A stretch of DNA of 64,000 nucleotides, from the NCBI GenBank assembly GCA_963457665.1, contig OY735227.1, positions 50,922,844-50,986,843 of the forward strand, given 5' to 3'. This document shows, one piece after another, positions 40,802 to 48,897 of this stretch. The notes under the pieces are model-generated. The model was not told the origin of the DNA and did no database searches. It saw only the letters and a program-made list of their open reading frames with translations. A program made the translations under genes and the position numbers. The DNA is from Thysanoteuthis rhombus. Its lineage: Eukaryota > Mollusca > Cephalopoda > Oegopsida > Thysanoteuthidae. The stretch's first letter is position 1. The number at the start of each line of letters is the position of its first letter.

Positions 40802-43800
40802 GTGTATAAAATGTTATCAATCAGGTATTTTCTAATAGTTTCGATAATTTCCAACCTGATCTCTCAAAATTGATAAACTAAAACAAGTTATATAGAAGAG
40901 AAAAAAATAACCATAAAACAAATAATACAGTTGTCATTCATTTACTGCCATTTCAAATTACTTGTGTTGCATGTGTCAAAGTTGCTTTTAGGAGCACGCT
41001 TCTGAATAATCCTTAGAAAGATTTGTTTTCCATCATGATTTTTCATCAGATTTAGGGGTTTTCTAGCAACCAACATTATTTTGTTTACCTCAAGTAAAGA
41101 ATCCTATATCCAAATTGTATCTTAACATCATGTCAGATATAGAGATCAAATAATTTGAATTCAACAGACTGACAAGGAACATTAATATGTTCCCCTTCAT
41201 TTGACCAAATTTTGTCACAACAAAGAATTAATACAATTATTATTATATATATGGTGGCAAACTTTTAGACCAGTGGTTGGCAAACTTTTTGGGGGATGGG
41301 TTGGATTAGAAATGTTTTCCTGTCTTGCAGTCCAAGGTATATAAAAAAAAGGAAAAACTGATCATACAGAGCTATAGAAAAGGCTTATTTTCTGTTACTT
41401 CAATGTTTTTCATCATAGGAGTATATACCAATACAGACTTCCCGTTACTATCAATAAATGAGAATTATCAGATTCTCTTTGAGGGATAAATTATTGTCAA
41501 AATGGGATTCACATTTTCTGTTTATTAATGAAACAGCTGGTATAAACCATTTATTACTAATAAACATTGATTTTACCTATTAATCTTGTATTTTTAGCTA
41601 ATAAACATTTATTCAATTCTGCTGCAAAATTGAGATTTTTGTCATATCTTTTTACATGGAATTGCATTGTTCTCTAATGGAGATAAAGAAAACAAAGAAC
41701 AATCTCACATATTCAATAAAGTGGGTGGGTCGGATGAAATGGGGCCGCAGACTGAATTTGGCCTGTTGGCAATAGTTTGCCAACCTTTGCTCAAAACTGT
41801 AATAATAATTTTCACTCAGATTGGAAAATGATATGTTGTTCAATGTATAATATTGACAAGTATTTCCATGTTCCAAATTTCTAAGTACCCTCAGATTTGC
41901 TGACGACATTTCATGATCTTCAAATAATGCAAGACAAACTAAATGAAGAAAACAAGAAAGTTGGCCTCTACATGAACTTCAGAAAAACAAATGTCATTTA
42001 CAACAATCTTATTGAGGACAAGGACACAATGGTCAAAATCAAAAATGTAGAGCTAGAGAGAATAGACCAGTAGATCTTGCTAAGATAACGAATCTCCATG
42101 AAATTCTCAAAAGAAGAAGAAATCAAGCAAGAATCACCCTAGGTTGGCAAGCTTTTGGCAAAACAAGAACTTTCAAGAATAAGTAATTCCCACAAGTCCA
42201 AAGAAAAAGGGTCTATAACCAATGCATCCTCCTGAAAGTCACCTATGGAGCTGAAACTTGGAACCTAACCAAAGATTGACCATCAAACTGAAACGGGCGC
42301 AGAAGAGAATCATGCTCAACATCACATAGAGAGATCATAAGACAGCACAGCATATTTGAGAAAAAAGAGGCGTCCAAGATATCATGTAAGCCATTAGAAA
42401 ACTCAAATGGCAATCGGCTGGTCATGTTCCAAGAATGCCAGACAACTGATGAACATTACAACTCACAATGTGTATCTCCAGAGATCATATGCAAAATGGT
42501 AGCTAACAGAAAATAAGATGGCATGACGAGCTAGACAAATTCAGAAAGTACTGGCTCTGTGATGCCTAAGATATAAAGGATTAGCAAATCTTGGGGAAGG
42601 TCTATGTCCAATGTCCTAAAAGGATGATGATAAATGTTTTTTCATTCATTCTACAGTTTGAGAAATATGGAATTCTAATATAGGAATGCTTTTATGAATG
42701 GAATTTCAAGCAGAAAGAGATTTCATACTTACATGGTGAGAAGATGAAGACCAGCCGCCTAAAGAAATGTGAAACACTTTCTTGCAAGGTAAGTTATATC
42801 CATTTGTGACAACTATATCATGATCTGTAAGTTCACGGTGATTGTAACATTCATTTTGTAACTCTTGACCAGCATCTGCAAGAAGGACTTTTGAAACTGC
42901 TCCAACAGATAAATCCATGGCTTTATTGGTGGTATTCACAATCACATCACACTGAAACGTAGGATACAGCAGATTAAACAAATTATTTCAGAGTCTGCTG
43001 AAATCCAAAAATAAGGTAGTAGAGACTATACTTGTTATGTTTATTTGTAAAATAATAATATAATTTTTTTTGCAAACAAGGAGGAATAGATAGCAACACT
43101 TTTGTGAATGCTTCAATTAAATACTTACATGGAAAGAATTGCCAGAAAACAGCTCTTATCTTAACAGTACGGCATAAATGCAAGTAATAAATACAATATA
43201 AGTTATATAATTTAAATGAATATTATGTTGTTTCACATGAACTGGACATTTTCTGGCACTCGACTTTCAATTTTGATTTCAGTAAATCCTGAAGCCGAAA
43301 ATGTAAAGTTATACATATTTGACTGATTATACAATATTAGCTTCCATTTGAATTTTCAACTTATGATCCACCATATCAGATTAAACAAGATAATCCCTTA
43401 TTACTACAGATGCTGACTTCAAAGAAAATCAGGCAATTGTTTTTTTACTCAGAGAAAAAACTGTTCAAACTTTCAAAAACATCAATTTTGTATCGGAAGA
43501 ACAGTATTAAAGACATGGAGACTGATACAAGGATAATTACTAAAAAAATTACAGATTTAAAAAACAACTTTAGGGTATCACTAAGTAAATTTTTCCTCCA
43601 TGCAGGATAATCGAATAGTTTTATTCTCTCACATTATATTGATATATTTAGTTTTTGATGAAAATCTATGAAATTTCAAATACAATTGTTTTAGCACATC
43701 AATACCTTTGTTTTGTTCAATAATCCAAGTAGTATTTCAATTTCAGTTTTGGATGTAGGTGTCTCTTGCCGTGATTTTAATGGTTGTGCTGGTAACACTT

Positions 43801-46800
43801 TTTTTACCTGTTTTGCTGGTAACTCAACTTCTACCTGTTTAGGTGTATCTGGAAAAAAATCCATTGTTATGTAAAATTATTATGCAAAAAAAGCTTAGAA
43901 AAATGCACAAGAGTAAATTTCATATATTTATGTGAATTTTTTTCCCCTCTCAAAAGGTCTGTAAAACAAAACACCAATTCAATAAATGTTTAAGCAATTT
44001 TTGTGAAGAAAAATCAAGCAAGTTCATTGAAACTTATCTTTGGTTAACTACATACTGATGTGACACTAGGGGGTCCAGGAGTCCCCCGTGTCCTGAAAAT
44101 TACTATGGCTGTTACCAAAAATTACTATGGTTATTACCAGTAATTACTATGGTTATTACAAAAGGAGTTATCTGTGTTAAAAGGGATAATGTGTTTTTTG
44201 AGGATACTGTGGAAAGTGAGAATTATGTGCTTCCAAGTGGGAGTCACCTGTACTTTCTCAATCTAATATCTTATGTCAAATCCTTGGGTTGCAAAAGACA
44301 GATACATTTAGAGAAAGTTTTCTTCCCGATTCGATGACCAGATAAGGGCTTAATATGTTTTTTGAAGATACTGTAGGAAGTGAGAATTACATGCTTCCAA
44401 GTGCAGGCACCCGTGCCTTCTCAATTTAATATCTTCTGTCATTTCCCTGGGTTTCAAAAACAAGTACTTTTAGAGAAGTTCTCCTCTTGGTTAGATGGCC
44501 AGATAAGGGCCAGTGTCTGGGGTCTTGAGAGAAAGAGTAAAGCTTATGAAAGAAAAGTTATTCGCGGAGTCCTTGAGAGAGGGGGAGACTAATTTATGAT
44601 CTTGGACGGACTTGCGTTGCGAGATGGATGAGGGTCAATATTTGGGGTTTTCTGGAAAGATCGAGATAACAGGAAAAAGAAAGAAAGGAAGTCAATTACA
44701 AAGAGATACAGTGTTGATACCAAGGGCTTAAATAGGAGGGATCTTCGTAACAGCAGCAGAGTAAAATTGGGTTTGGAGAAGAGAATCGCTGCCAGTCTCT
44801 CTCGTGTTAGACGCCGCCCTTAGTAACTGTCAACCGCTGCTACCATTCAGTAGACTACCGTTCGTGACATGAGAGACCAGTCGTCAGTTTGACTTAGATG
44901 AAAATCGGCCTCCTCTCTTTTCAACTGCGAATAGGCATTTCCCGTCTCCAGAGATATTGATCATCAATATTCTATATAAAACATTCCAACGAAATTCCGA
45001 CTTGTTGCCTTCTTTTACTAACCCAGAACCATGGCTGGTTTAGTATAGCTTGTGCGGCCATCACCATAGGTGAAGACCCACACTGATACTGAAAATGCCT
45101 AAACTGCATTCTCCTGATATATGATTTATAACTACCAACAAGCAAAGCATCCCCACAAAATAAAATAAAGAAACATTACAAGCAATTACTAACCAGAAAA
45201 AATATATACAAATAGAATAGAAGGAAAATCTTACCATCAAGAAAAATAGAATGTCCCCCCCCCATCCTGAATAGGAATCTAGAATAAACCAAATCATTGG
45301 CCTGAAGAAGCCCGAACAGGGCAGAAATATAAACATATTTTTTAAGTGTTACTCTAAATCAACTTAATGTTTGATGTTGAATGTATAGAGCAAACCCATC
45401 AGGCATCGGATATCATATTATATTGTATTCCTGATTTGTATTATGTAGTATAACTGCAAGCTTAATACTCTTGTAGAGCACTTTTATAGATTTTATTTCT
45501 ACAAGCAACACAAATGGAAAAATCAAATATCAAACACTCCTTCAAAGATATCCCTATCCCAAACAAAGACCTCTACCTGACACAGTTACGAGAAAAAACA
45601 GAAGATCTTATCAAATGCTTGAGGTGGAAAGTTTTTTTCTACACTAACTAAATGAACAAGCAAAACAAGGAAAAAGATTTGGGGGCTTCAAAACACAAAA
45701 AATCCCACCACATAGCAAACTATTGGAAAAAAATTTGAACAGGACCTCCTTAGGACCATCACCAACATCACATTTAAATAACATACAAGCCCATACCAGA
45801 AAAAATGAAAAAGGAAATAGAACGAATCAACAAATCTAACAACATATTTATGGAAGGAGATAAAAGCAACAATATATATGAAATGAACTATCAGACCTAC
45901 AACAAACACCTAGCCAACAACATCACACAGAACAACAAAAAATTAAATTCAATAAACCACTATGAAACAACTATAGATAAAGAGGGCAAAAGCATCACTA
46001 ACAAATTTAAAATCAATAATAAGGTAAGAAGACAGTATAAAAAAGATGCATAGATACTCATAAAGGACCACAAACCTGACTTCATAAACAAACCCATCAG
46101 TAGACTAATTAACCCCACTAAATCACAAATAGGGAAAATTAGAAAGAAAATATTAGAGGACACAGACAATAGCATCAAACAACAACTTAATTTGAACCAA
46201 TGGATAAACACTTTCGTGGGTAATCACTTTTGTTGTGACGAATGGTGTGACGATATAGTTTGAGAGAGACGGGAGATTTGTACCTAGTCGAGGTTTGACT
46301 GTAACGTGTGTGCTGCCCTGTAGATGTGGAAGGAAAAATGCTGTACAAAGAGAATGGAATGTGCGCCAAGTATGAAGTTAGATGTGTATTGATGAAACAA
46401 AGTGGAATGAAGACATACACATATTTTTGGTCAGACAAAAGATGTACGTTTTATTGAAGAATGAGGTTAATGTATATGCAAGGATAACATAGATATGATC
46501 GATTGTGAGAAGTAATGTTAAGAGAAGAGATCACGAAAGATGGGAGCTTTCCTGTCTTGATAGTACTGGCGTTGGGGTCGAAGTGGACTTTGTCTGAACT
46601 GCTTGGATTCCGTATGATTGGATTGTTCCAAGATAATATGTGGAAACCAGGTTCAGTGTGCGAGCCTTACTGCTAAGTAAGTGAGTTAACTTGGGGGCTA
46701 TTCTCTGACACTGTTAGACTCTCGACGAACAGACTATGAAAGACATAGAACATGGAGTTTTATCCATGTGTGTTTCCCGCAGTAAAGAAGTTCAGGAAAG

Positions 46801-48834
46801 ATTATCGTGACTATCGGATAGTAAAAAGACCTTGCCATTTTATTCACGAGAGTGAGAGGTGATACGCATTTGTAGCACGTGGTGAAGACATGGTATTATA
46901 GATGCGAGGGTGTGCATATATGTGAGGCTCGATATCGGTGAAGTAAAATTGGCAAAATTAGTACAGAGATAGGTCACGGAGGAAGAATGGTTAAGATCGG
47001 ATTGGCCAGTGGATTGGTGGAATGATATCGATCTTAGAGAGAAAGAAAGCGAGAGAAAGAGATGACTGGCCACAAAGGCCGGGGCCAGAAGTGTAGCCAA
47101 CAAGGAATACTGGTGCTAATGAGCATTGGACCATGTGCATCCAGGGGTTTTATAGGGGTCGTCGTCGGAAGTGACGTTTTGGATATCTAGCAATAAGAAG
47201 AGTTTCATACTTAGTTCCTAACTAAAAGTATAGGGGGCACTACAACACCAATGAGGCCATTATGTGTTTAGTAACATTAAGCAAAAAAAACACCTGTGTT
47301 TTTGGGTGAAATTTTATCCTTCTATAACTAATGTCTGCAGTTTTGATGTTTCTATAGGCAGTCTCAATTCAATCGGTTTGTATATTTTGTATATTCTCAC
47401 CATAAAACTAGATTCTTGAAGTATAGTATTGTACTAGGATGATGACCAAATGATTGTAGAAAGCAGCAACGAGCAAAAAAAATGAAAAAATTGAACTTTA
47501 AAGTCGAAATCAAAGCCAATATAAAAATTCTACATTTTACAGATGTTACTTTTGATTTGAATGATAACACCCATAAACCACACAGAAAAGAAAATTCTAT
47601 AATTACATATATTAACTCAAGTTCTAATCACCCAAACAAATCATTAAAAAGATCCCCCAAATCAACAGAAACTAGACTGATATATAATTCCTCAAATGAA
47701 ACGGTATTCAACGATATTAGAGATAAATATAGTAAAGACCTAGAAGATAGCTTTTTTACTGAAACTCGATTCAAATATGATGAAAAAGTAAAATCCAACA
47801 AAATAAAACATAGCAACAACAAAAAAAGTAAAGGTAGGAAAATCATTTAATATACACTGCCATTCAACCTATGAGTAAAAACCAACTTGAAAAAAATATT
47901 CATTCAATTGATAGAAAAACACTTCCCCCTGAGCAACCCACTGAGTAAAATATTTCACAAGAACAAACTAAAAATTAGCTATAGTAGTACGGATAATTTT
48001 AATAAATTCATAGCTAAATATAATAGTAAATGTAATTGGAAATAATACCAACAGAGAAAGCATATATAAACCAAATTACAATTGTACAACCAAAAACAGA
48101 TGCCCTTTGCAAAACAAATATCTCAAATCAAATATTATATACCAAGCTGAAAAACCCTTAGAAGTGAAATATTACATAGGAATATTGAAAACACTCTTTA
48201 AACTAAGATTAGCCAACCATATATCATCATTTACAAATGAAAAATATAGAAACAGTACATCGCTGTTGACATATTATTCGAGACTAAATGATAGCAAACT
48301 CAAACCCACAGTAAAGTTGAAAATATCAATACAAACACACATATGCGAAAATATTGAAACCCGATTTTAGCTTACACAATTAGAGACAGACGAAATCCAA
48401 CATAATAAAATCAACAACTACAGCCCTATAAAAACACTTGGAAATGGATTTAAGTGAGAATAAAACATCTCCAGGGATGGAACATAACACAAAGAACTGA
48501 TGGTTCAGCTACATACTGATAACGAAAATGCCCACACCACATCCTCCTAAATTATAATTCATAACTACCAACAAGTACAGTATCCTAACTGAATAAAACA
48601 GAAAAACATAACAAGTAATGACCAGCCGCTAAACAATCACTAAAATTTACATTTATATATAAATAGAATAAAAGGAAGATCCTACCACCTAAAAAAAAGA
48701 CCCTCTCAATGTCTTAAATAAGAATCTAAAATGAACCTAATCATTCCCCTGAAACCCAAACAGGGCAGAAAAATAGATGTGTTTGTGCAGCAAATCCTTA
48801 TTTCATTATATATATATATAGAAATAAATATGTA

Positions 48835-48897
<63 letters not shown>

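Larger units (their letters stand above)
44040..48790 (+). mobile_element. Penelope-like retroelement (degraded) with pseudo-LTR repeats
   Basis: The plus strand holds ordered fragments of a Penelope-type protein: N-terminal region (45514-45650), middle (45805-46210), reverse-transcriptase end (47440-47850) and a GIY-YIG endonuclease piece (48107-48370). Direct repeats of about 280 bases flank the body: left 44040-44058 plus 45083-45340, right 48500-48790. Pseudo-LTRs are a known feature of Penelope elements. The body is interrupted by an LTR element at 46231-47247 and the left repeat by the solo LTR at 44059-45082. Many stops; inactive. Confidence 0.85.

Noticed and set aside
43120..43183. 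Possible macro exon with a good GTAAGT donor, reading [13 protein letters not shown]
   Set aside because: Its end phase does not fit exon C, and exon B joins exon C directly in phase 0 with a coherent macro start ([11 protein letters not shown] + CDVIVN).
46231..47247. Target-site duplication for the family-2 element
   Set aside because: Flanks (...tcacttt and ccaatga...) do not match, so none is claimed.
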